DNA of 64,000 nt from Neonectria sp. B-13 (lineage: Eukaryota; Ascomycota; Sordariomycetes; Hypocreales; Nectriaceae): assembly GCA_002682825.1 (NCBI GenBank), contig NOKP01000014.1, positions 383,559-447,558 on the forward strand, written 5' to 3'. The notes beneath the pieces are model-generated. The model was not told the DNA's origin and ran no database searches. It saw nothing but the letters and a program-made list of their open reading frames with translations. Shown here piece after piece: positions 13,719 to 23,945 of the stretch. The translations under genes were made by a program, and so were the position numbers. How positions within the stretch are numbered: the first letter of the stretch is position 1; each line of letters opens with the position of its first letter.

Positions 13719-15092
13719 TCAGGACGGTGCACCGCAATTGTCGAAATGACTGGCGAGCTGATCGACCTGCAGGGTCCGGCCTGCTTCCACCAGGGAGACC
13801 AGCGTGCGATGGCCTGTGACATCCAGGCCTGGATCGAGGAAGGCTGCAGTCTCGACGAGCCAGCCGTTGAAATCCCTGATCTCGGTTGATCGCCCGGCGC
13901 GGACGTCCTGCAGCATTGAGCTGGTGTTGTCCCGGACCTTGTGGCCCACCCGGTAGACCATCTCCTTCAGGCGCGGTTCCGAGAACCGCTCAACTAGGCT
14001 TTGCGGGGATACGTCGAGAGGCGCTTCGGCGTCTCGAGCCGCGGGCGGCTTATCTCCGATGATATCTGCGCTACTTTCATGGCTGACGAGAAGTTGGAGG
14101 ACTTGGCTTGCTTCGGTCAAGAGTTGAGTAATCACGTCTGCAAGGGCTCCCTCTGATTCTGTGAACAGGCCACCGTTTTTGCACCCCAGAATGGCAGTCA
14201 ACGGGTTGAGAATAGAGTTGAGGACCAGCTTCTCCAACTGGAGAACCCAGAACTCGGCGCGTGAAACCGCCTTTCCGTCAAGGTGAGGTGCCTGGACAAT
14301 TTGCCGTATCAAGTAGTTGGCGACCTCACTCGAGGATGGGTTTGGGAGCACTGTCCCGATGGCAACATCCATCAGCGACGCATGCTGGCTTTTGAAAGGT
14401 CCCTGGGATGTGACGCCATGTGTCGTGACGCAAGCGAGGAAGTTGGGGGCATCATCAGCTGCGTAACGATGGGAGGTATAAGCAGGTCCATGAGGTGGCC
14501 AGAGTTTGGACATGCCGTTTTGAGCGAACACGATGGTACTCCCTCCGTCAAGATATCCCCGAAGACGATCGACCTGTGGCAGAGCAGCGGTGGCCTTGGT
14601 AGTTATGATTAGATTTCTTAACTTCATGCCATCCGACACCTCACGCACAGGGCCATGGTCTGGTCGCGAGTCGGTCCACCACTCGATGTCGAAGTTCTTG
14701 TTCTTCTCAAGGACGTCAGAACGTAGGATTTCAATGCCCTGGCTAGCATGCCATTGCGTAAGAAGTTCCTTCCGATGAACCACGAGAGTAATTGGCGGAG
14801 TTTCGGGGGCTTGAGCTAGGCAGGTTGCAAAGAGCCGACCAAGGTTTCCCACTCCAAGTACGAAGATGCGACGATCCAGGTCGTCAGGAACACTGGGTGC
14901 GCGTTCGCTCTGGAGACCGAGGTTGGAAAGACCCCAGGCAAACAACTTCGGCGGCGGATTACTGTCTTCGAAAACGGATTCGAGCCACAGGGGGCGTTGT
15001 GCGTACATTCTTTTCGATGTAAGTGGGATCAGGGCTCCGGACAGGCGGATGGTGGGACGGAGAATCCAGGGACCGTTCGGGATTGGTCTCAT
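13719..15092 (-). CDS. 2-dehydropantoate 2-reductase-like (ApbA/PanE family) protein
   Basis: Single-exon protein of 457 residues. Family members use NADPH to reduce ketopantoate to pantoate in pantothenate and CoA synthesis, but many fungal paralogues have unproven substrates. A Rossmann dinucleotide-binding motif FVLGVGNLGRLFA is seen at residues 77-89 (G80-x-G82-x-x-G85). The helical C-terminal ApbA domain carries the conserved Lys/Asn pattern in EKLVLNSILNPLTAILGC. The first 35 residues are rich in Arg and lack acidic residues, suggesting a mitochondrial presequence. The protein is longer than bacterial PanE (about 300 residues) owing to this N-terminus and an inserted, charged segment after residue 330. 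It is divergent from the CSB gene across 926 bp. Confidence is high for the family and low for the exact reaction. Confidence 0.85.
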   Translation of the reverse strand: MRPIPNGPWILRPTIRLSGALIPLTSKRMYAQRPLWLESVFEDSNPPPKLFAWGLSNLGLQSERAPSVPDDLDRRIFVLGVGNLGRLFATCLAQAPETPPITLVVHRKELLTQWHASQGIEILRSDVLEKNKNFDIEWWTDSRPDHGPVREVSDGMKLRNLIITTKATAALPQVDRLRGYLDGGSTIVFAQNGMSKLWPPHGPAYTSHRYAADDAPNFLACVTTHGVTSQGPFKSQHASLMDVAIGTVLPNPSSSEVANYLIRQIVQAPHLDGKAVSRAEFWVLQLEKLVLNSILNPLTAILGCKNGGLFTESEGALADVITQLLTEASQVLQLLVSHESSADIIGDKPPAARDAEAPLDVSPQSLVERFSEPRLKEMVYRVGHKVRDNTSSMLQDVRAGRSTEIRDFNGWLVETAAFLDPGLDVTGHRTLVSLVEAGRTLQVDQLASHFDNCGAPS

Positions 15093-16018
15093 AACTGACG
15101 TGGTCGATTATTAATGCTTGGATCCCTCAAAAACGCAAGCCTCTTGTGCTTACGCTGGTCAGAAAGCAGCTCTGAGGAGGTTGTCTTGCACGGAGTTATC
15201 TGTATGATACGATACGATGAAGTTGCGGGAAATGGTTCAGGAGTCGGCTTCCGCGGGAAGATGATGAGGATCTGAAAATAGACCTATGAAGGCTGAGAAG
15301 GGGTTGGATGAAGCCGCGCGATATACAGATAACGGAGTGAATGAATCGACCAGGACATAACATGAGCTGTTCCCAATGCCGTGTCGTCGAAACTGAGGTT
15401 GAAGCGAAGTTGATCCAGGATCTATTGAGCTGTGGCTGTGGAATTCGAGACTGACCACTGAGTGGACTGTGGGGCTTCGACTCAGGACCCTGTGGCGGTG
15501 CCGCTCCCTCGGATGCCTAGAAAATCCCTGCGCACACCAATCAGAGCACGTGCCTCTTGACCCTTTGAACTTAGGCTCCTCAGGCTTCCCGTGCGTCATC
15601 TCTCAACGGTAGAACTTCCAACTCAACTTTTCGCATCCACGAAAGGGACTTTCTGGGGAATCAACTCTGCCTTATGATGCTCTTGGTGCACACGTCACAC
15701 ATCCCGAGCCGTTGACTTGTGTCTCGAGAGAGGAGGGAAATAGCGCTTCCCCAAAGTCCCCCGTTCACGCTCTATTCTCACTGTCGAGTTCACGCTCACG
15801 CTCACAAAGCCAAGGCGATTTCTGCTGTTCTTGGTTATTCTTACCAAACCTCCGGGAGAACATGATCAAGAGATGCATCTGTGATTCACCTAATCTCATA
15901 CTTATTTTCACTTTCGAACCTACCCGGTTCTCTCACTGTCGGCACGACTTGTGACGGACCACTGGTTCTTGACATTTCACCTGCTACATCAACCAACAAA
16001 TCACTCCAAATCATCACC
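15093..16018. promoter_or_regulatory. Divergent promoter region, reductase and CSB genes
   Basis: 926 bp between two head-to-head starts. The side next to CSB (about 15760-16018) is C/T-rich, typical of a fungal leader. No other gene is seen. Confidence 0.5.
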
Positions 16019-19000
16019 ATGAACACAGAAGAGCCGTCTCCAGAGCAAAAGGCGGAAAGCCGTGCCGCCTTGCTGGGCAGGATGGTAGCCGCCACGCAGG
16101 AAGGATCATCTCAGAATGATGACCAGGCAGTTCCTGATACGGAGGGGTTAAACGAAGAGGATGCGCTGAAGAAGTTGACTGGAACGGTCAGGGACCAAAA
16201 TGATCTGGAAAGGGACATCACTATCCAGGCCAACGCCGCGCTGATAGAGGCGGAAGACAAGAAGGATCAAAATCGGATCGACAAATTGCAGGCTTCAAAG
16301 CATCGGCTTCAACTTCAGCTGGACAAGGAGGAGAAGCGCCTCGAAAAAGTCTCCGGGAATCCATACCAGGCTCGAAATGTCCAGAAAGAAATCGCCAAGT
16401 TGGAAGTTGAAATTGGACAAGTCAGCAATGACATCTCGGACTTCCAAGCGCGCATCAATAGACGCCATCAAGATAACCCTCTCGAGGATACTACACACGT
16501 CAAGTCCAAAAGACTGCCTGGCGAGGGCCATCGTGAATACCTTATTCGAACTGGAAAAATCACACCATTTGCCAAGGTTGGCGGACCTCGACCTGCGGGC
16601 ATAGAAGGACAACTTGCCGATGCAATTTTGGATGCTGAGGAGGAAGCTGCCGTGGATCAACTAGAGGGCGATGATCAAGGGCCTACGTCTCACCAACTGC
16701 TTCGGCGACCCGGTTTTGCCGAAGAGGTAGATAAGCCAGAGACAGAGCCAGAAACAGCGAGTGTTCCCATCGAGAGTGAATTTTCCCTCCGACCAAGGAA
16801 AAAGAGACGTATTCAAGCGGAGCGTAGCCCATCTGCGGACTTTGAGCCTGGGGGCACGTCTGGTTCTGAGTCAGACCATGCTGTCTGGCAGCAAGGAACA
16901 GAAGACGATTTAATTCGGGATCAACGTCGCAAGACAAAGGCCAAAACAAAGGCTGAAGAGCAAGAGGCGATTGACCTCAGCAAGATCGATGACGGGAATG
17001 AAGCCTGTTACAAAAGAAGGCTGGACGATTGGGTTACCCGAAGAAGTCGTGCGAGACGGGCTCGTCGACAAGCCACCGATTCGTCTGCCGAGGCCGAAGC
17101 AAGCGACGAAGAAGAGGACGAATGGTTTAAACCTGCGCCAGATTTTCCAGACCATGAGTTTGGCGATGACCTTAGGTTACCGGGAGATATCCATCCGTCC
17201 CTTTTTGGGTACCAGAAAACCGGCGTCCAGTGGCTTGCCGAATTGCACAAGCAAAGTGTGGGAGGCATTGTTGGTGACGAGATGGGCCTGGGAAAAACCG
17301 TGCAACTGATTGCGTTCATTGCTGCACTCCATTACAGCAAGAAACTACAGCGTCCGGTTGTAGTCGTTGCTCCTGCGACCCTTCTTCGACAGTGGGTGAG
17401 CGAGTTTCACCGCTGGTGGCCTCCCCTGCGCGTTGCGATTTTGCATGCCTCGGGTAGCGGAATGATGAATCCCAAATTCGAGGACGACTATGACTTGGAT
17501 CATTATCGTCCGATTGCAACCAAGTCACAGAAAGCCGCGAGGAGGATTGTCAATAGCGCTATCAAGAACGGACACGTCCTGGTTACAACATACACTGGCC
17601 TTCAAACATACGCCGAGGAGCTGCTGCCCGTTCAGTGGGACTATGCTGTACTGGATGAGGGCCACAAGATCCGGAATCCCAATGCCGAGATCACTGTCAC
17701 TTGCAAGGAACTAAACACCCCAAACCGTGTCATTCTCTCGGGAACTCCTGTCCAGAATAATCTCACCGAGCTCTGGTCCCTTTTCGACTTCATTTACCCT
17801 ATGCGCCTGGGAACGCTGGTCAACTTTAGGACGCAGTTTGAGATTCCCATTCGACAAGGAGGCTACGCCAATGCATCTAATTTGCAGGTTATGACTGCAG
17901 AGAAGTGCGCAGAAGCACTGAAAGAAACCATCAGCGAGTACCTGTTACAGCGCTTGAAGGTCGACGTTGCTGCCGATCTTCCCGAGAAGACCGAACAAGT
18001 CCTCTTCTGTAAGCTGACTGACGGACAACGTGCAGCTTACGAGACGTTCGTTAAGTCGGATGAAGTCTCAGCCATCCTGTCACGAAGACGGCAATCGCTC
18101 TACGGTATTGACATCCTACGCAAGATTTGTAATCACCCTGATTTGCTGGATAAAAGTCTTGGGCAGAAGGTCGGATACGACTTTGGCAACCCTAAACTTT
18201 CGGCCAAGTTGCAACTTACCAAAGACCTTTTGCAAAAGGTCATGATCCCTAACGGCCACAAGGCCCTTCTGTTCTCCCAAGGAAAGCAGATGCTCAACAT
18301 CATCCAGAAATGTATCAGAGAATGTGGCATCTCCCATCTTCGGATGGATGGCGAAACGCCTGTGGACCAAAGGCAGTCTATGATTGATAGGTTTAATGGG
18401 GACCCTGACATTCATGTCTTTCTCATGACTACTCGGACTGGTGGCCTAGGAACCAACCTAACGGGGGCGGACCGGATCATCATCTTTGACCCTGACTGGA
18501 ACCCGTCGACCGACCTCCAGGCAAGAGAAAGGGCATGGAGACTGGGCCAAAAGAAGCCAGTCAAAATCTACCGGCTCATGACAGAGGGCACCATCGAGGA
18601 GAAGATCTATCACCGCCAGATTTTCAAGCAATTCATGACCAACAAAGTCTTGAAAGATCCCAAGCAGCGGAGTTCCTACGACCTTTCAGACCTCTATGAT
18701 CTTTTTAGTTTCAACCCAACTGGAGAGGCAGGGGCTCAGAGAAGTGATGTCTTTAAAGGTGCAGAGGTGAACTTAGGCAAGACTACCGTGGACGGGGATG
18801 ATGCACAAAATATCGATCCGATTGCCAGCGCAAGACGCAACCCAACAGATAGTGAAGGGAAGGAGGTTCAGAAAATGGACTTGATCGCTGCGATGGAAGA
18901 ATACAAGGAGGACAAGTCCGTCCACGATGAGAGGCGCATGCTGGAGGGTATCTTTGCTCGGTCTGTCAACAGCGCCTACGACCACGAACAGATTGTCAAT

Positions 19001-19504
19001 GGCCCCCAGAAAGCCAAGGCGGATATTAGTGTTCTTCGCCATGAAGCCAACCAAGTCGCCCGTCAAGCAGCAGCACACCTCCGACAGGCAGGCGAAGAGG
19101 CACGCCGGGTTCCTATCGGCACTGTGACCTGGACCGGCGAGGTGGGACAAGGAGGACGTCCGGGAGCAAACCGTCGTCGTGGAGGACCGAGTTCGGTGGG
19201 AATCATGAGCAATCTTGCTGACCGTCAGGGTCTTGATGACGGCAGCGCAAGCAGCTCTCGATCCGGCACGCCAGGCACGGATCGAAATTTGAAGGCCAAG
19301 GATTTCGTGGCCATGATCAAGGCCTTTGTCAATCGACACGGAGGACGCGTCCCCAGCAAGATGCTCGTAGACCACTTCAACCCGTACTGCCCAGGAAAGA
19401 AGCAAAGCGACGAGTTCAAGGCAGCTCTTGATAAAGTTGCGGTGCTGTCCAAGACAGGAGGAACTGGCAGAGGGATCTGGACGCTGAAACCCGGCGTTAA
19501 ATAG
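16019..19504 (+). CDS. RAD26: CSB/Rad26-type SWI2/SNF2 ATPase for transcription-coupled repair
   Basis: 1,161-residue DNA-dependent ATPase of the ERCC6/CSB/Rad26 group, which acts at stalled RNA polymerase II in nucleotide excision repair. Helicase motifs run in order: GDEMGLGKTVQLIAFIAAL (motif I), VVVAPATLLRQWVSEFHRWW (Ia), YAVLDEGHKIRNPNAE (II, DEGH), ILSGTPVQNNLTELWSLFDF (III), LLFSQGKQMLNII (IV), MTTRTGGLGTNLTGADRII (V) and DPDWNPSTDLQARERAWRLG (VI). The N-terminus has a coiled coil and acidic/basic nuclear-type tracts. The C-terminus (FVAMIKAFVNRHGGRVPSKM...GIWTLKPGVK) resembles the winged-helix end of CSB. I chose the ATG at 16019, in context caccATGa; the frame is open upstream to an ATG at 15881, which would add 46 hydrophobic residues and is unlikely. 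It has no introns. Confidence 0.95.
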   Translation: MNTEEPSPEQKAESRAALLGRMVAATQEGSSQNDDQAVPDTEGLNEEDALKKLTGTVRDQNDLERDITIQANAALIEAEDKKDQNRIDKLQASKHRLQLQLDKEEKRLEKVSGNPYQARNVQKEIAKLEVEIGQVSNDISDFQARINRRHQDNPLEDTTHVKSKRLPGEGHREYLIRTGKITPFAKVGGPRPAGIEGQLADAILDAEEEAAVDQLEGDDQGPTSHQLLRRPGFAEEVDKPETEPETASVPIESEFSLRPRKKRRIQAERSPSADFEPGGTSGSESDHAVWQQGTEDDLIRDQRRKTKAKTKAEEQEAIDLSKIDDGNEACYKRRLDDWVTRRSRARRARRQATDSSAEAEASDEEEDEWFKPAPDFPDHEFGDDLRLPGDIHPSLFGYQKTGVQWLAELHKQSVGGIVGDEMGLGKTVQLIAFIAALHYSKKLQRPVVVVAPATLLRQWVSEFHRWWPPLRVAILHASGSGMMNPKFEDDYDLDHYRPIATKSQKAARRIVNSAIKNGHVLVTTYTGLQTYAEELLPVQWDYAVLDEGHKIRNPNAEITVTCKELNTPNRVILSGTPVQNNLTELWSLFDFIYPMRLGTLVNFRTQFEIPIRQGGYANASNLQVMTAEKCAEALKETISEYLLQRLKVDVAADLPEKTEQVLFCKLTDGQRAAYETFVKSDEVSAILSRRRQSLYGIDILRKICNHPDLLDKSLGQKVGYDFGNPKLSAKLQLTKDLLQKVMIPNGHKALLFSQGKQMLNIIQKCIRECGISHLRMDGETPVDQRQSMIDRFNGDPDIHVFLMTTRTGGLGTNLTGADRIIIFDPDWNPSTDLQARERAWRLGQKKPVKIYRLMTEGTIEEKIYHRQIFKQFMTNKVLKDPKQRSSYDLSDLYDLFSFNPTGEAGAQRSDVFKGAEVNLGKTTVDGDDAQNIDPIASARRNPTDSEGKEVQKMDLIAAMEEYKEDKSVHDERRMLEGIFARSVNSAYDHEQIVNGPQKAKADISVLRHEANQVARQAAAHLRQAGEEARRVPIGTVTWTGEVGQGGRPGANRRRGGPSSVGIMSNLADRQGLDDGSASSSRSGTPGTDRNLKAKDFVAMIKAFVNRHGGRVPSKMLVDHFNPYCPGKKQSDEFKAALDKVAVLSKTGGTGRGIWTLKPGVK

Positions 19505-19852
19505 ACTTCAGGGGGGTTTGGCATGGACGTGTCAACGGAGTATGGAGTTCGGATACCCTTAGCATAGCAGGACATAAATCAGTAGCAAGACGGGGTCAAA
19601 GTCAAGTTGGTCTTCATAACTCATTGTTCGAGAACTACATCTAAGTGTTGTCACGAGTAGTCTCTCCCATAGGAGTACTGGTCTGACAAGGAGTATGATT
19701 CATGGGCCTTCTTCGGGCGAATTCATAACTGTCTACAGCAAAGTAGACTGGAGACCAGGCGCAAAAGCCGTTCTCCTCGTGATTCTCAACGCCACATAGA
19801 AACCAGATAGCGAAACTCCTGTCCATACCAGGCCACCCAATAAGCGAGTAGC
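19505..19852. other. Tail-to-tail spacer, CSB and RPS14
   Basis: 348 bp holding the 3' ends of two converging genes. No further feature is seen. Confidence 0.6.
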
Positions 19853-20516
<664 letters not shown>

Positions 20517-20829
20517 TTTGAAGTTGGGTGACGTCTGGTTACTGAGTCAATTGGGCGGTTGAGAATGAGGTTCTCAAAATGGATTTCCGTGATGCTGCTG
20601 GTTTGGTGGCGGAGAGGTGGGCTGTAAGCGGTGGGGCGCGGCAGAAACTTTTCACGCAAATTTGGTGGGCGACCCACAAAGCCCTGCCCTAGCCAATTTA
20701 TTTTTTTCGCTAGGCGGGTCCCCATCCAATTCCCCCCCCAAGCTGCAGAAAAAGGGAAGACCTCCTTCTTCTCTTCTCACCAGCTTCACCGACCGACTAA
20801 CCGACCTCACAACAGCCGTCGCCGACAAA
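20517..20829. promoter_or_regulatory. Bidirectional ribosomal-protein promoter (RPS14 and RPL7)
   Basis: 313 bp between the start codons of two ribosomal-protein genes. CCAAT pentamers occur at 20693-20697 and 20726-20730. A gccctgccctagcc tract at about 20681-20694 resembles the repeated CCCTA-type element of fungal ribosomal-protein promoters (HomolE-like). Pyrimidine-rich leader precedes RPL7. The motifs are seen; their function is inferred. Confidence 0.6.
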
Positions 20830-22316
20830 ATGGGTGCCACGTACGTGCTTCCTCCTTGAAGTGTCCGACATGGGCGGATGCCCGGTTTCGAGTTTCTTTT
20901 GCAGATGGTCGTGGTCCTCTCGCTGGATAAGTCGCGATCTCGCCCGTCGAGATCGTTGACCTGCCAGCTCGATCTTTCTTGGGCTTCTCCCTCAATTGCC
21001 TAGGCTTGGAACACAGCCTGCGTGTTGAGAGACGTTGCCTGGGGTGTTGGAGATGAAGACTTCGTTCTTCTCTCCCAAATTCATTGTCGCGCAGGCGCTC
21101 GCAATTGGCTGAAAATGCCTTGCGCAGACCGCCTCCGACTGAGTTTTCCTGAACATTCAGTTGTTCCGGGTGTTGTTGGATGAGGATTACAGGAGATGCC
21201 ATCGACAGTCTTCTGTCGGCGTCTCTAGCCTCACCGATTAAATCTATCTCTCGAGTTAGCCAAGCAGAGAATGTCGCATTGCAACAGTTCTCTCACCGGC
21301 GCTCTGTTCCATACCACTTGTGGTATTTGGACTACGAACTAATCTGATTGTAGTGTCCCTACCAACGACCAGATCCTGGTCCCTGAGACCCTTCTCAAGA
21401 AGAGAAAGTCTCAGGAGAAGGCCCGTGCCGAGCGCACCGATGCCATCACCAAGCGAAAGGCCGTAAGTACTACCCATCTTCCCTCCACGGCACAATGATG
21501 CATAACACACACATATCGACTAGACTTTTGTCTATGCTGTTGATAATTAACCTTCTTTCGGGTCTGACACTTGCCCCATCAAACCACTTCATGTCAACAC
21601 ACATTTTGAAGACCGTGACTAACAGTCTTCCAGGCCAACAAGGAGAAGCGTGGCGTCATCTTCCAGCGTGCTGAGAAGTACGTCAAGGAGTACCGCGATA
21701 CCGAGCGTGAGAAGATCCGTCTTGCCCGCGTTGCCAAGAAGGAGGACTCTGCCTACATCCCCGCCGAGTCCAAGCTCATCTTCGTCGTCCGTATCAAGGG
21801 GTATGTGGAATTCCTTTCGACAAATGTCAAATGAGCTTCAACTAATCTTCTCCCAGTATCAACAAGATGCCCCCTAAGCCCCGCAAGATCCTCCAGCTCC
21901 TCCGTCTTCTCCAGATCAACAACGGTGTCTTCATCAAGGTCACCAAGGCCACCACTGAGATGCTGAAGGTTGTCGAGCCCTGGATCGCTTACGGTTACCC
22001 CAACCTGAAGTCCATCAAGGAGCTTGTCTACAAGCGCGGATACGGAAAGGTCAACAAGCAGCGCACTGCCCTCACTGACAACGTCATCATCGAGGACAAC
22101 CTCGGCAAGTACGGCATTGTCTGCATGGAGGATCTCATCCACGAGATCGCTACTGTCGGCCCCAACTTCAAGCAGGCTGCCAACTTCCTATGGCCCTTCA
22201 AGCTCAGCAACCCCACTGGTGGATTCCGTCCCCGCAAGTTCAGGCACTTCATCGAGGGTGGTGATCTTGGCAACCGTGAGGAGGCCATCAACGCTCTCAT
22301 CCGCCAGATGAACTAA
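20830..22316 (+). CDS. RPL7: 60S ribosomal protein uL30 (RPL7)
   Basis: 248-residue large-subunit protein. It has four exons: 20830-20840, 21354-21462, 21634-21800 and 21857-22316. The first exon is only 11 nt (Met-Gly-Ala plus two bases of Thr), followed by a 513 nt intron; the others are 171 nt (branch site tgactaac) and 56 nt. The spliced protein reads [20 protein letters not shown], then [20 protein letters not shown] and [20 protein letters not shown], and ends [14 protein letters not shown]. The lysine-rich N-terminal extension and the L30-type core match eukaryotic L7. Total coding length of 747 nt closes in frame, which supports the tiny first exon. Confidence 0.96.
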
Positions 22317-22613
22317 AAAATGGGTTTCCGAAAATGAGATAAATGGATTGGTCATTAGGACCTAAAAATACTGCATGGTTGCTCGGCGTTCGATGTCATG
22401 ACAGGGACTGGTGGGAATTGATACCATGATAATGACACTCGAGTTTCCAAATTTGCCGTGAAACGTCTATTGTCTTTAATGCTGCCTTGATGTTTGATCA
22501 TTGCTAAGCCTACGTTGAAATATTTTTGGAGGAGGGGTATTAATAATCGTATTTACATGTGGGCTCTAGTTGCCCGAATACACCGTCATCGGAACCCAAT
22601 AAGGCCAAGATAT

Positions 22614-23391
22614 TTACATTTTAATGTCAAAGCTGGTGCCGCATCCACAACTGCTGGTAGCTAAGGGGTTGTCCACGATCTTGAACTGGGACCCAATTAA
22701 CTCCATTGTAAAGTCCACCTTGCTTCCCTTGAGGAGGTCCAGGGATGGCTCGTCGAGGATAATCTTGGCCCCCTCCTCAGATGCGGAGGCCGGGTCGGTG
22801 TCTTCGGGGAGGTACTGGAAGATGGTATCGTCTTCGTTAACGGTGGAGGACCATTCGGGAGAGTCTTTCGGCGGTAGAGTAATAAGACTCATGAGGTACT
22901 GGAAGCCGTGGCAGCCGCCGCTTTCGACCTGAATGCGCAGGGCAAGGTTGGGATTGGAGTCCTTGTCCATGATCTGGGCGAGTCGCTTCAAACTGTCAAT
23001 TCTATTCGCGGAGCACATGTCTGGAAGGGCGTACCTTGGCTGCACGAGGGGTGATCTCCAGCAGCATCTCGTTTCCATCTTCGTCCTTTTGGGTGTTCAA
23101 GATACTTCGCGTCTGCTGCCGGGCTGAGGAGGAAGAGAAATGTCGTCTCGAGGGAACCCGCACGGTGAATTCCCTTGATAGTCCCAAGTTAATGTTTCGG
23201 GTATGGGCGTGGGCTCTTGAGGATGCAGCGGAGATCTGGGCGGTTCCACTCGTCGAGGGTGGTGTGCATCGTGGGAGGAGGAACTCGAGTGGCGAAGAGG
23301 ATGGCGCAGTGGTTGAGGAGTAGCTTCGGTGTGCGAGCTGGAGAAAGGATCTTGCCGCAGAGGGGGCATTGGAGCAACGTATCGTAGCCAT
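22614..23391 (-). CDS. ISA2: Mitochondrial Fe-S cluster assembly protein, ISCA2/Isa2 type
   Basis: 242-residue A-type Fe-S scaffold or carrier, needed for [4Fe-4S] protein maturation in the mitochondrial matrix. Two exons, 23035-23391 and 22614-22985, are separated by a 49 nt intron placed inside the conserved LEITPRAAK/RLAQIMD segment. About 110 N-terminal residues rich in Ser, Arg and Ala and poor in acidic residues form a mitochondrial presequence. The three family cysteines are present: SGGCHGFQY (C144) and SSCGCGTSF (C232 and C234). The acidic insertion between them (around 165-190) favours Isa2/ISCA2 over Isa1. It converges on RPL7 (297 bp tail-to-tail) and diverges from the eIF3c gene. 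Confidence 0.92.
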
Positions 23392-23945
23392 GGCTGCGAT
23401 GTGGTAACTAATACTGAGCAACCGAAGGTTGGGAGGAAGCTCAAGGTTTGAAGTTGGTGGTGGTGGTGGATGTTGTTGCGGTTGCGGTAAAGGACGTCTT
23501 GCTGAGAAATACAAGAAGCCGAGTCAATGACTGGCTTGCTGGATCTCGAAATTCTTCTGCAGGCGATTTTGGGAATCGGACCGGGGCCCGAGCAAAGGCG
23601 AACCGGAGTCCGAGGTACCACCCCGCCGACCAGTCGCTCGCAAGTGACAAGGCGCAGGAGCCGTGGCATTCCGCTCGCGGAGCCCAGGCCCGGAGCATGG
23701 GGATGTGACCAAGTGTGGGCAAAAACCAGCTGCTTAGGTAACACAACCCCTTGCCCGTTCCGACCCGCTTATCGCTATCAGTTGTGGCCTCTAACTCGTG
23801 GGCCATCCTATCGCTAAGCCCCAAGGTGCACGCCCCACCTCCCACCAAAAATCCTCAATTTTGCCTTGATCGAAACAACCCCGCGCACGCACCCGCGAGA
23901 TTGACCGTCACAGGACAAGACCCAGCGTCCAGAAACTCGCCCATC
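23392..23945. promoter_or_regulatory. Divergent promoter region, ISA2 and eIF3c
   Basis: 554 bp between head-to-head starts. It holds small GT-rich and GC-rich stretches. Frames of up to 215 codons cross it on the minus strand, but they show no domain and run antisense or upstream of ISA2. Confidence 0.5.

Noticed and set aside
20841..21353. Box C/D snoRNA in the RPL7 intron
   Set aside because: CTGA-like boxes occur, but no matching RTGATGA box with flanking complementarity could be found by eye.
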